Assembly (NCBI GenBank): GCA_016872875.1
Contig: VGYW01000522.1
Coordinates: 1 to 5,434, forward strand
DNA from: Planctomycetota bacterium
Lineage (GTDB): Bacteria > Planctomycetota > PUPC01 > DSUN01
Reading direction: 5' to 3'
DNA: 5,434 bases
The notes under the pieces were generated by a model that had not been told where the DNA came from, made no database searches, and saw only the letters and a program-made list of their open reading frames with translations. This document shows, in pieces, positions 1 to 5,434 of the stretch (the first letter of the stretch is position 1; each line of letters starts with the position of its first letter). Both the position numbers and the translations under genes were made by a program.

Positions 1-229
1 GTACCTCAATGAGCCTCGCCTTCGGGAGGGCGAGGAAGTAGTCAATGTGCCAGTGGAGCCTCTTGGTCCGCCGTTGGTGGCGCGCGATCCGGGCCTCGAG
101 GCCGCGCATCGCGCTGCCGCAATAGACATAGTAGCCCTTTGGGAGGCGGAACCGCCCCAGGTGGCCAATCTCCGCCTCGCTTTCGGCATCGAGCCGAATC
201 ACCAGGCAGTATGCCCCGCTGTCCTCCAC
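1..229 (-). CDS. Uri-type GIY-YIG nuclease (DUF123), C-terminus cut by window edge
   Basis: This is the N-terminal 76 residues of a small GIY-YIG-fold protein of the DUF123/Uri superfamily (COG1833-like), a group of putative DNA endonucleases sometimes fused to endonuclease III. The reading frame stays open to base 1. Family marks visible are the first strand GAYCLVIRL (residues 6-14), the second motif GYYVYCGSA, a following Arg-rich helix (RGLEARIARHQRR) and the very typical segment RLHWHIDYFL. The catalytic C-terminal part is outside the window. The start chosen is GTG at 229-227, preceded by a GAGAG purine run 8 bases upstream. A second in-frame GTG at 256-254 would overlap the end of the helicase gene by 11 bases, and its frame is closed by TGA at 260-258. 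The gene lies just downstream of the exonuclease-helicase and is probably co-transcribed with it. The family call is firm. Actual nuclease activity is inferred. Confidence 0.85.
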   Translation of the reverse strand, partial: MEDSGAYCLVIRLDAESEAEIGHLGRFRLPKGYYVYCGSAMRGLEARIARHQRRTKRLHWHIDYFLALPKARLIEV

Positions 230-249
230 TTCGTGAGCTCTCTTCTCAC
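230..249 (-). promoter_or_regulatory. Possible ribosome binding site in a small hairpin loop before the GIY-YIG gene
   Basis: On the minus strand GTGAG (249-245) pairs with CTCAC (237-233), with the loop AAGAGAG between them. The loop holds the only purine-rich Shine-Dalgarno-like run before the GTG start at 229. The stem also contains the helicase stop codon TGA (248-246), so ribosomes ending the helicase would pass through it. The stem is only five base pairs, so this may be chance. Confidence 0.3.
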
Positions 250-266
250 GCGTCACGCGTCACGCG
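246..266. repeat. Three perfect tandem copies of heptamer TCACGCG at the helicase 3' end
   Basis: Bases 246-252, 253-259 and 260-266 are identical TCACGCG units. Read on the minus strand each unit carries TGA. Because seven is not a multiple of three, the three units place TGA in all three minus-strand frames. The array encodes the last six residues (RVTRDA) and the stop of the exonuclease-helicase. The same heptamer recurs at 3217-3251, after a similar CTCTT-containing left flank. It resembles the intergenic short tandem heptamer repeats known from some cyanobacteria and seen in other environmental genomes. Its origin here is unknown. Confidence 0.9.
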
Positions 267-3143
267 TCTTTTGTCTTCTCCTCTCGCCCCCAGAAACGCT
301 CGAATCATGTCGCACAGGTGCTGCGGATTCACGCAGGCGCGATAGCCGGTGGGAAGCGAGCGGAGGAAGCTGGTGCCGTAGTTGCGGGTGAGGAGGCGGC
401 GGTCGAGGACGACGACGACGCCGAAGTCGGTCTTGGTGCGGATGAGGCGGCCGACGCCCTGCTTGAACCTGATGACGGCGCTGGGGAGGGTGTAGTTGCG
501 GAATGAGCTCAGCCCGCGGGCCTCCACCTCCTCGCAGCGGGCCTGCACCACGGGCGCGGTGTGGACCGCGAACGGCAGCTTGGCAATCACCAGGCAACTG
601 AGCGATTCGCCGGGAACGTCCACCCCCTCCCAGAAGCTGTCGGTGCCGAGGAGGACGGAGGTGGTGTCGCGCTTGAAGATGTTGGTGATGGCTCGGCGCT
701 CGCCGTCGAAGCCCTGGCCGAGGACGAGGACGCCCTCGCTCTCCAGGGCGGCCTTGAGCTTCGGGTAGGCCTCGTTGAGCATCGAGTAGGCGGTGAAGAG
801 GCCCAGGCCGCGTCCGCCGCTCGCGCGGAAGATGTCAATCAGCAGCTTGCTCACGTGGGCAGAGAACGCCCCCTCCTCCGCGTCGGGCTCGGGCAGGAAG
901 TTCGGCACCAGCACCCGCATCTGGCGGTCGTAGTCGAAGGGCGAGCCGACGTCCTCCGCGACGAGCTTCCCCTTCTCCATCTGTTCGAGGCCGATGCGGT
1001 CTTTGAGAAACTGGAAGCTCCTCGCGGCGGTGAGGGTGGCGGAGGTGAAGATGATGGTGTCCTTGCGGTCGTAGAGGAGCTCCTTGAGCTTCGGCCCGAC
1101 GCGGATAGGCGCGGCGGCCACGCGGTACGCCGGCCTGCGGCGGCCGACCTGCTCGATCCAGTAGACGAAGCCCTCGTCGTCCCCCGCCACGAGGAAGTCG
1201 AGGGTCTCCTGGACCTCCGCGAGGCGTGCCTCGACGCCGCCGAGGTCGCAGATGGACTCGCTACGGTGTGGGAAGTCGCGCCCTTCGAGGGCATCCAGGC
1301 CGTCGGCGAGGTCGCGCAGCCTCTGGCGCAGCCCGCCGACGACGGACACCGCGGCCTTTTTCTCAACCTCCACCCGCTCCCAGAGCTTGGCGTCGCGCTT
1401 CTTCGCCTCGTAGCGCACGGCCTCACCGCTTTTGCTCGTGGCCATGAAGACCATCTCGATGGCCTGGAGAAAGGCGTCGAGGCGGCTCTGGGCCTCCTCA
1501 ACGTCCCCATGGGTTTCCAGGAGGAGGCGCTCGATCTTCTGCTCTTTCTCGGAGATTTCGCGCTCGTGTCCCTTCTTCATCCTGTAGCGGATGCCAGGGA
1601 GGATGCCACGGTCAGGGGCGTTCTTCTCGCGGCGGAGGAGTCGGCGGAGGAGGCGCGCGACCTCCCAGCGGTCAATCTCGCGGCCGAGGAACTCGGTCGC
1701 CGCGTCTTCGAGGTTGTGGGCCTCGTCGAAGACCACGTGCGCGTAGGGCGGCAGCACGGCGCTCTCCATGTCCAGCTCCGCGAAGACCACCGCGTGGTTG
1801 GCGACCACGATGTCGGCGAGCATGGAGAGGGCACGCGCATGGTTGAGGAAGCAGAAGCGGCGCTCGCGGCAGTTCGGCCCCGCGCACTCCTCGCCCGAGG
1901 CGCACAGCTTTGGCCAGAGCTCGGCCTGCCGGAAGCCGAGCAGCCCGGTCGCCTCCGCCACGTCGCCCGTCTCCGTGCCCGCCGCCCACACGAGCGCGGC
2001 CAGGAAGGCCACCCGCTCCTCCTCGCTCAGCTCGCGCTCCGCCTCCTCGATGAGGTAGAGGAGCTTGCGGGCGCAGAGGTAGTTCGCCCGCCCCTTGATG
2101 AGGGCCGCCTGGAATGCCACGCCGAGCACCTGGGCGAGGAGCGGGATGTCCTTGAAGAAAAGCTGCTCCTGGAGGTTCTTCGTGTTGGTGGAGACCACGA
2201 TCTTGTCGCCATTGGCCCGCGCCCAGTGGATGGCCGGGACGAGGTAGGCGATGGACTTCCCGACGCCGGTGCCTGCCTCGACGAGGAGGTGTTGGCCCTC
2301 GTTGAACGCCTGGGCGACGAGCTCGGTCATCCGCACCTGCTGCGGGCGGAGCTCGTAGGCGGGCAGCTTGCTGCTGAATGGCCCGCCCTGGCCCAGGAGG
2401 GCGCGGAGCTGCGGGATGTCGAGCCGCTTCGGCGGCGGACGCTTGCCCGGGTCGTGCTTGTTGCGGGCGTCCTGGGCCTGCTTCACCGCGCCGCTGAAGT
2501 CGCGCAGCAGCTTGCGGTACTCCGGCGCGCCCACATCGAAGGCGCCCGTCAGGCGCTTCGCCTCGGCCTCGAGGAACAGGTGGCGTGCGGGCCAGGTGGT
2601 GAGGGCCGAAATCGCGCTGAGCGCCGCGACGACATCGAAGGGCAACTCGTCGAGGCGCGCGAGCAGCCGGCCCCAGAGGCCCACGAGCAGGCGCGCGTCG
2701 TCGAGCGCCCGGTGCCGCTCCTTGGCCGTCAGCCCAAGCGTTTCTACCATCGTGTCGAGGTCGTGGTGCTCCAGCGCCGGGTACAGGATGCGGCAGAGCT
2801 CGAGCGTGTCAATCACCGTGTTCCCGAAGTAGCCGCCGCTCTTCTCGCGGAGGAACCCGGCGTCGAAGCTCGCGTTGTGGGCCACCACCGGGTCGTCGCC
2901 CACGAAGCGCAGGAAGTCAGCCAGCACGGCCCGGCTCGGCGGCTGCCGTCGAAGATCGGCGTCCTTGATTCCCGTCAGCTTCGTGATTGCGAGCGCCAGC
3001 GGCCGTCCTGGATTCGCCAGGCGCGAGAACTCATCCGCCGCCTTCCCCTCCACCACCCGCACCGCCCCGAACTCGATGATCTCGTCGGCGGACGGCTCCA
3101 GCCCCGTCGTCTCCAGGTCCAGGAAGACCAGGCGCTTGTAGGA
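246..3143 (-). CDS. dinG: DnaQ-type 3'-5' exonuclease fused to DinG-family iron-sulfur helicase
   Basis: This is a roughly 965-residue cytoplasmic DNA repair/replication helicase; numbering starts at the Ser codon at 3143-3141. An N-terminal DEDDh exonuclease domain (about 1-170) shows DLETTG (motif I, D9/E11), HNASFD (H89-D94) and HRALDD (H144-D149). The XPD/DinG helicase follows: Walker A EAGTGVGKS (K296), DEAH (473-476), SAT (701-703) and QGVGRLIR (895-902). Cysteines 357, 420, 425 and 431 sit where XPD-family enzymes bind a 4Fe-4S cluster; C414 is an extra one nearby. Family members unwind DNA 5'-3' using ATP. The start is uncertain: the frame is open from 3188, but no ATG, GTG or TTG precedes motif I. 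The first standard start, GTG at 3062-3060, would delete motif I. Near-cognate options are CTG at 3131 and ATC at 3155 or 3176. Length is close to Bacillus/Staphylococcus exonuclease-DinG proteins of about 900 residues. The C-terminal RVTRDA is written by a heptamer repeat. The gene follows the cupin and overlaps or abuts the GIY-YIG gene. Confidence 0.92.
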   Translation of the reverse strand, partial: SYKRLVFLDLETTGLEPSADEIIEFGAVRVVEGKAADEFSRLANPGRPLALAITKLTGIKDADLRRQPPSRAVLADFLRFVGDDPVVAHNASFDAGFLREKSGGYFGNTVIDTLELCRILYPALEHHDLDTMVETLGLTAKERHRALDDARLLVGLWGRLLARLDELPFDVVAALSAISALTTWPARHLFLEAEAKRLTGAFDVGAPEYRKLLRDFSGAVKQAQDARNKHDPGKRPPPKRLDIPQLRALLGQGGPFSSKLPAYELRPQQVRMTELVAQAFNEGQHLLVEAGTGVGKSIAYLVPAIHWARANGDKIVVSTNTKNLQEQLFFKDIPLLAQVLGVAFQAALIKGRANYLCARKLLYLIEEAERELSEEERVAFLAALVWAAGTETGDVAEATGLLGFRQAELWPKLCASGEECAGPNCRERRFCFLNHARALSMLADIVVANHAVVFAELDMESAVLPPYAHVVFDEAHNLEDAATEFLGREIDRWEVARLLRRLLRREKNAPDRGILPGIRYRMKKGHEREISEKEQKIERLLLETHGDVEEAQSRLDAFLQAIEMVFMATSKSGEAVRYEAKKRDAKLWERVEVEKKAAVSVVGGLRQRLRDLADGLDALEGRDFPHRSESICDLGGVEARLAEVQETLDFLVAGDDEGFVYWIEQVGRRRPAYRVAAAPIRVGPKLKELLYDRKDTIIFTSATLTAARSFQFLKDRIGLEQMEKGKLVAEDVGSPFDYDRQMRVLVPNFLPEPDAEEGAFSAHVSKLLIDIFRASGGRGLGLFTAYSMLNEAYPKLKAALESEGVLVLGQGFDGERRAITNIFKRDTTSVLLGTDSFWEGVDVPGESLSCLVIAKLPFAVHTAPVVQARCEEVEARGLSSFRNYTLPSAVIRFKQGVGRLIRTKTDFGVVVVLDRRLLTRNYGTSFLRSLPTGYRACVNPQHLCDMIRAFLGARGEDKRRVTRDA

Positions 3144-3145
3144 GG

Positions 3146-3180
3146 GATTTGCGATTTGTGATTTGCGATTTTCGATTTCA
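3146..3180. repeat. Five tandem heptamers of the GATTTGC type at the helicase 5' end
   Basis: The units are GATTTGC, GATTTGT, GATTTGC, GATTTTC and GATTTCA, contiguous and in register. The tract is AT-rich against a GC-rich background and lies exactly where the exonuclease-helicase gene should begin. It differs in sequence from the TCACGCG arrays but shares the 7-bp period. On the minus strand it can be read without stops in the helicase frame up to TAG at 3191-3189. Confidence 0.88.
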
Positions 3181-3216
3181 GACCCACCCTACCATGCACC
3201 ATGCCTCTTCTCTTGG

Positions 3217-3251
3217 TCACGCGTCACGAGTCACGCATCACGCATCACGTC
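3217..3251. repeat. Five tandem heptamers of the TCACGCG type at the cupin 3' end
   Basis: The units are TCACGCG, TCACGAG, TCACGCA, TCACGCA and TCACGTC. The last unit contains the cupin stop codon (TGA on the minus strand at 3247-3245), and the other four lie immediately downstream of it. As in the array at 246-266, every unit carries TGA on the minus strand, giving stops in all frames. The array is in the same orientation as the copy 3 kb away, so the two form direct repeats bracketing the helicase gene. Confidence 0.88.
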
Positions 3252-3586
3252 TTCACATCCACCTTATCCTTCGGCAGGTAGTCGCTCTTGATGAACACCG
3301 CGTCAATCGGCTCGGGCGTGTCGTTGAGGATGTTGTGGACGTCGCCCGGCTCCATGCGGAAAGCGTCGCCCACCCGCACGCGGTATTCCTGGCCGTTGAC
3401 GACCACCAGCGGGGTGCCGCGGGTGAAGTAGAAGGTCTCTTCCACCTTCTCGTGGAAGTGGGTGCCGAGCTGCTGGCCTGGGAGGAAGCGCAGCACCCCC
3501 CAATCGAGCCGAGGCCCCCTGAAGAGGTACTTCACCCCGTGGTCGCCGTCGCGGTACTCCTTCTCGCCTTCGTTAACTCGTTCCAT
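3245..3586 (-). CDS. Small single-domain cupin protein
   Basis: This is a 113-residue protein with one conserved beta-barrel cupin domain. Motif 1 is GTHFHEKVEETFYFTRG (H43, H45 and E49 or E50 as likely metal ligands). Motif 2 is G73-x6-P80-G81-x2-H84-x3-N88, ending in GDVHNILN. Together these give the usual three-His, one-Glu metal site, so a metal-binding enzyme or small-ligand sensor is likely. Cupins are too diverse to name a substrate, and none is suggested by the neighbours. There is no signal peptide or membrane segment, so it should be cytoplasmic. The ATG at 3586-3584 is chosen because AGGAGG lies 8 bases upstream and a consensus -10 box sits 22 bases from the start. A longer frame reaching 3715 would run through that promoter. 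The last codons are KDKVDVKT and the stop falls in a heptamer repeat. The gene leads the probable minus-strand operon with the helicase. Confidence 0.88.
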   Translation of the reverse strand: MERVNEGEKEYRDGDHGVKYLFRGPRLDWGVLRFLPGQQLGTHFHEKVEETFYFTRGTPLVVVNGQEYRVRVGDAFRMEPGDVHNILNDTPEPIDAVFIKSDYLPKDKVDVKT

Positions 3587-3594
3587 GGTGGTCT

Positions 3595-3600
3595 CCTCCT
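3595..3600 (-). promoter_or_regulatory. Strong Shine-Dalgarno site of the cupin gene
   Basis: AGGAGG on the minus strand, 8 bases before ATG at 3586. It decides the cupin start against the longer upstream frame. Confidence 0.8.
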
Positions 3601-3608
3601 GTGCCGCC

Positions 3609-3637
3609 ATTATACACGATTGCTCCAGCGGTTGAAA
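3609..3637 (-). promoter_or_regulatory. Sigma70-like promoter for the cupin (and probably downstream genes)
   Basis: The minus strand has a perfect TATAAT at 3614-3609. Seventeen bases upstream is TTTCAA (3637-3632); with a 16-base spacer the alternative is TTCAAC (3636-3631). Either -35 matches the consensus at only three positions, so the strong -10 carries the call. Transcription would begin only some 15 bases before the ATG, leaving a leader that is mostly the Shine-Dalgarno site. Confidence 0.55.
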
Positions 3638-3660
3638 CCCGTTGCCCTTTGCGCGATACT
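3632..3660 (+). promoter_or_regulatory. Sigma70-like promoter for the antitoxin gene
   Basis: The plus strand has TTGAAA (3632-3637, five of six to consensus), a 17-base spacer, and GATACT (3655-3660, four of six). It lies about 47 bases before the antitoxin ATG. Its -35 hexamer is the same six base pairs used by the opposing cupin promoter. Confidence 0.5.
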
Positions 3661-3695
3661 GATCGGAGGGATTGACCGAGACAGAGCGACAAGAC

Positions 3696-3700
3696 GGAAG
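3696..3700 (+). promoter_or_regulatory. Ribosome binding site of the antitoxin gene
   Basis: GGAAG ends 6 bases before the ATG at 3707 but directly touches an earlier in-frame ATG at 3701. The spacing therefore favours 3707 as the start. Confidence 0.5.
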
Positions 3701-3706
3701 ATGCCC

Positions 3707-3934
3707 ATGACGCACGCGATTCGCCAGAACGTAGTGGTGCAGCCGGGCGGGCGCATCGAGATCGTTTCTTCGGAGCTCACGCCGGGCGCCAGCGCGGAGG
3801 TGATCGTGATCGAGGACGCCCCCAGAGCGAAGAAGCGCCCCCTCAAGAGCTTCCTCGGCGCGGGCAAGGGCTGCTACGCGACCCCGGAGGAGGCCGACGC
3901 CTTCATTCGCCGGGAGCGCGACGCATGGCCCTAG
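3707..3934 (+). CDS. VapB/AbrB-like antitoxin, without an evident toxin partner
   Basis: This 75-residue protein has two parts. Residues 7-37 (QNVVVQPGGRIEIVSSEL and following AEVIVIED) look like the short beta-rich AbrB/VapB-type DNA-binding half. Residues 46-75, with FLGAGKGCYATPEEADAFI followed by RRERDAWP, are the C-terminal helix found in type II antitoxins that pair with PIN-domain toxins. In that family the protein binds its own promoter and masks the toxin. The start at 3707 rests on GGAAG spacing; 3701 would add two residues. A toxin gene would be expected to overlap its end, and an ATG does occur at 3925-3927. However, that frame encodes only 39 residues with no PIN motifs. The gene converges on the EF-G gene and diverges from the cupin. 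The family assignment is from remembered sequence patterns, and DNA binding is inferred. Confidence 0.75.
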   Translation: MTHAIRQNVVVQPGGRIEIVSSELTPGASAEVIVIEDAPRAKKRPLKSFLGAGKGCYATPEEADAFIRRERDAWP

Positions 3935-3978
3935 CCGTCTCTTCTGTCGTCAGGCCAGGGAGGAGCCCAACAACCCCT

Positions 3979-4112
3979 GTCATTCCGAGCGGAGCCCGCC
4001 GCCCGGCGGGCAAAGTCGAGGGACCTTTCAACGGTGGGAGCTAGCGTCACAGGGCGCACCCTGTCGCCGGAGTCCGCCCCCCTGAAAGGTGCTTCGACAA
4101 GCTCAGCATGAC
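3979..4112. repeat. Imperfect inverted-repeat element (MITE/REP-like) of about 134 bp
   Basis: The outer arms are GTCATTCCGAGC (3979-3990) and GCTCAGCATGAC (4101-4112), which match as inverted repeats at 10 of 12 positions. Inner arms at 4015-4030 and 4083-4098 match at 14 of 16, centred on ACCTTTCA/TGAAAGGT. Two further hairpins lie inside: GCCCGCC...GGCGGGC (3994-4011, loop of four) and ACAGGG-CGCA-CCCTGT (4049-4064). The termini resemble dispersed repeats I recall from many environmental genomes, with arms containing TTCGACAAGCTCAGCATGAC. There is no transposase, so it is non-autonomous if mobile. It lies between two convergent genes, and no T-run follows the hairpins, so intrinsic terminator function is not shown. 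Confidence 0.7.
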
Positions 4113-4179
4113 AATTGGTGGGCGCGCCTCGCTCGCGACTGGGCAAGCTGGGCGCGATGCGGGGCGGTCGAGCCCTCCG

Positions 4180-5434
4180 CTATTCCTCCTCTTCCCCCGC
4201 CTTGGCCTTGGCGGCCTTGGCTACGATGGACTCCTGGAGCTTCGAGGGCACCGGCTCGTAGTGGGAGAACTCCATCGTGTAGCTCCCCTCGCCCCCCGTG
4301 ATGGAGCGCAGTTGGGTGGAGTAGTTTGCGACCTCGGCCAGGGGCACCTGGGCGCTGATGATCTGCTGGTCGCCCTCCACCGCCATGCCCTGGATGCGCC
4401 CGCGCCGCCCGCTGAGGTCGCCCGAAATGTCCCCGAAATACTTGGCGGGGACCGTGATCTCCATGTTGACGATGGGCTCGAGGAGGATGGGCCTGGCGCC
4501 CCGGAACGCCTCGGAGAAGGCGCGCGACGAGGCGATCTTGAACGCCGCCTCCGAGCTGTCCACCTCGTGGTGCTTGCCGTCGTAGACCGCCACGCGCACG
4601 TCCACCACGGGATAGCCTGCGATGACCCCCTTGACCATCGTCTCCCGCACGCCCTTCTCGACCGCGGGGATGAACTGCCGCGGGATCGAGCCGCCGTAGA
4701 TGTCGTCCACGAACTCGAACTCGCTGCCGCGCTCCATCGGCTCGACGCGGAGGTGGACTTCCGCGAACTGGCCGCGCCCGCCCGTCTGCTTCTTGTGGCG
4801 GTAGGCGTAGGACGATTTGCCGGCGACTGTCTCCTTGTAGGGAATCCGCGGCTCCTTGAGGTTCATCTCGACCTCGAAGGGCTTCCTCCGCAGCTTGCTC
4901 GTCACCACGTCGAGGTGCAGGTCGCTCATCCCGCTGATGACCAGCTCGCCCGTCTGGGCGTCGCGGCCGGCCAGGAACGTCTTGTCCTGGCTCGCTATCC
5001 GCGCGAGGGCGGTGCTCATGCGCTGCTCGTCGGCGCGAGTCTTCGGCTCCGCCGCACGCGAGACCATCGGCACCGGGAACGTAATCACAGGGTAGGCCAC
5101 CTGGTCATTCTCATCGCACAGCGTATCGGAGACCTCCAGGTCCTCGATCTTCGCCACCGCGATGATGTCGCCCGCAATCGCGCTCTCCACCTCCACCTGC
5201 TCCTTGAGCTGCATGCGGTAGATGTGGCCCAGCTTGCTGCGGTCGCCCGAGCGGACGTTGAACAGCCCATCCTCCGGCTTCAGCGTGCCCGAGACGATCC
5301 GCAGGAAGGCCAGCTTCCCCACGTAGGGGTCGTAGAGCGCCTTGAAGACCTGCGCGCTGAACGGCGCGTCTTCCTTCGCCGGGCGCTCCACCGCCTCGTC
5401 GGTGCCCGGCTTCTTGCCCTGGCGCGGGGGCACG
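4180..5434 (-). CDS. fusA: Elongation factor G or EF-G-like paralog, domains II-V (N-terminal GTPase domain outside window)
   Basis: This is the C-terminal 417 residues of a translational GTPase; the frame is open at base 5434, so position 1 here is internal. EF-G drives tRNA-mRNA translocation on the ribosome. Visible in order: domain II (about 25-115, with DPYVGKLAFLRIVSGTL), domain III (about 118-192, SGMSDLHLDVV at 167-177), domain IV (about 195-312) and domain V (about 313-395, from PILLEPIVNMEITVPAKYFG). Domain IV contains GGRGQFAEVHLRVEP and the tip segment YDGKHHEVDSSEAAFKI, which keeps the conserved His before the acidic Val-Asp-Ser-Ser. The end is a short Ala/Lys stretch followed by EEEE. 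The deviations SDLHL (usually GELHL) and KKQTGGRGQFAEV resemble the EF-G paralogs often called FusA2 more than classical FusA. The symbol fusA is therefore at family level. The gene converges with the antitoxin; no intrinsic terminator is apparent downstream of its stop. Confidence 0.92.
   Translation of the reverse strand, partial: VPPRQGKKPGTDEAVERPAKEDAPFSAQVFKALYDPYVGKLAFLRIVSGTLKPEDGLFNVRSGDRSKLGHIYRMQLKEQVEVESAIAGDIIAVAKIEDLEVSDTLCDENDQVAYPVITFPVPMVSRAAEPKTRADEQRMSTALARIASQDKTFLAGRDAQTGELVISGMSDLHLDVVTSKLRRKPFEVEMNLKEPRIPYKETVAGKSSYAYRHKKQTGGRGQFAEVHLRVEPMERGSEFEFVDDIYGGSIPRQFIPAVEKGVRETMVKGVIAGYPVVDVRVAVYDGKHHEVDSSEAAFKIASSRAFSEAFRGARPILLEPIVNMEITVPAKYFGDISGDLSGRRGRIQGMAVEGDQQIISAQVPLAEVANYSTQLRSITGGEGSYTMEFSHYEPVPSKLQESIVAKAAKAKAGEEEE

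Noticed and set aside
561..3161. An 866-codon open frame on the plus strand opposite the helicase
   Set aside because: It is the antisense of a gene with clear conserved motifs, has low-complexity Glu/Val/Arg/Leu-rich content, and shows no domain. Long antisense frames are expected in GC-rich coding DNA.
3146..3251. The clustered short repeats as a CRISPR array
   Set aside because: The units are 7 bp and directly contiguous, with no unique spacers and no cas genes nearby.
3149..3706. Long upstream extension of the antitoxin frame on the plus strand
   Set aside because: It runs through heptamer repeats, the cupin antisense and the divergent promoter region. Only the last 75 codons look like a protein, and they have their own ribosome binding site.
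3587..3715. Extended N-terminus for the cupin starting at 3715
   Set aside because: It would read through the TATAAT box and Shine-Dalgarno site, and the added residues do not look like part of a cupin.
3994..4011. GC-rich hairpin as an intrinsic terminator for the antitoxin
   Set aside because: The stem is strong but is followed by CAAAGTC rather than a T-run, and it is part of the larger inverted-repeat element.
3925..4044. A 39-codon frame overlapping the antitoxin end as a toxin gene
   Set aside because: Only the start position fits. The sequence has no PIN-domain acidic residues, is rich in Pro, Gly and Ser, and half of it is repeat element.
3931..4146. A 71-codon minus-strand frame across the inverted-repeat element
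   Set aside because: Its translation is the recurring product of the repeat arms (AELVEAPF, RSLDFARRAAGSARNDR), not an independent protein.

Overview
This window of about 5.4 kb is GC-rich bacterial chromosome with mostly ordinary housekeeping genes. High GC, abundant 7-bp tandem repeats at gene junctions and a dispersed inverted-repeat element fit an environmental, probably uncultured lineage. Planctomycetota or a neighbouring phylum is my best guess, held with low confidence because no taxonomic marker is complete.

Layout from left to right. Bases 1-229 (minus) hold the N-terminal part of a Uri-type GIY-YIG nuclease (DUF123), cut by the window edge. Bases 246 to about 3143 (minus) encode a large DnaQ-type exonuclease fused to a DinG-type, iron-sulfur XPD-like DNA helicase. 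Bases 3245-3586 (minus) encode a small single-domain cupin with a strong ribosome binding site and a near-consensus promoter. Bases 3707-3934 (plus) encode a 75-residue VapB/AbrB-like antitoxin read divergently from the cupin. Bases 3979-4112 are an imperfect inverted-repeat element of about 134 bp. Bases 4180-5434 (minus) are the C-terminal two thirds of an elongation factor G or EF-G paralog, cut by the right edge.

The cupin, exonuclease-helicase and GIY-YIG genes lie head to tail on the minus strand and could be one transcription unit driven from a promoter near 3609-3637. The helicase and the GIY-YIG protein are both nucleic-acid enzymes with touching or overlapping ends, so a shared DNA-repair role is a reasonable inference. 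The cupin's role is not evident.

The most unusual signals are at the gene boundaries. A TGA-bearing heptamer (TCACGCG on the plus strand) is tandemly repeated at the 3' ends of both the helicase and the cupin genes and puts stops in all three frames. A second heptamer family (GATTTGC) sits exactly at the 5' end of the helicase gene, where no standard start codon exists in frame. The antitoxin has no recognisable toxin partner, and the inverted-repeat element begins 45 bp after it. I did not find a convincing new multi-gene system.
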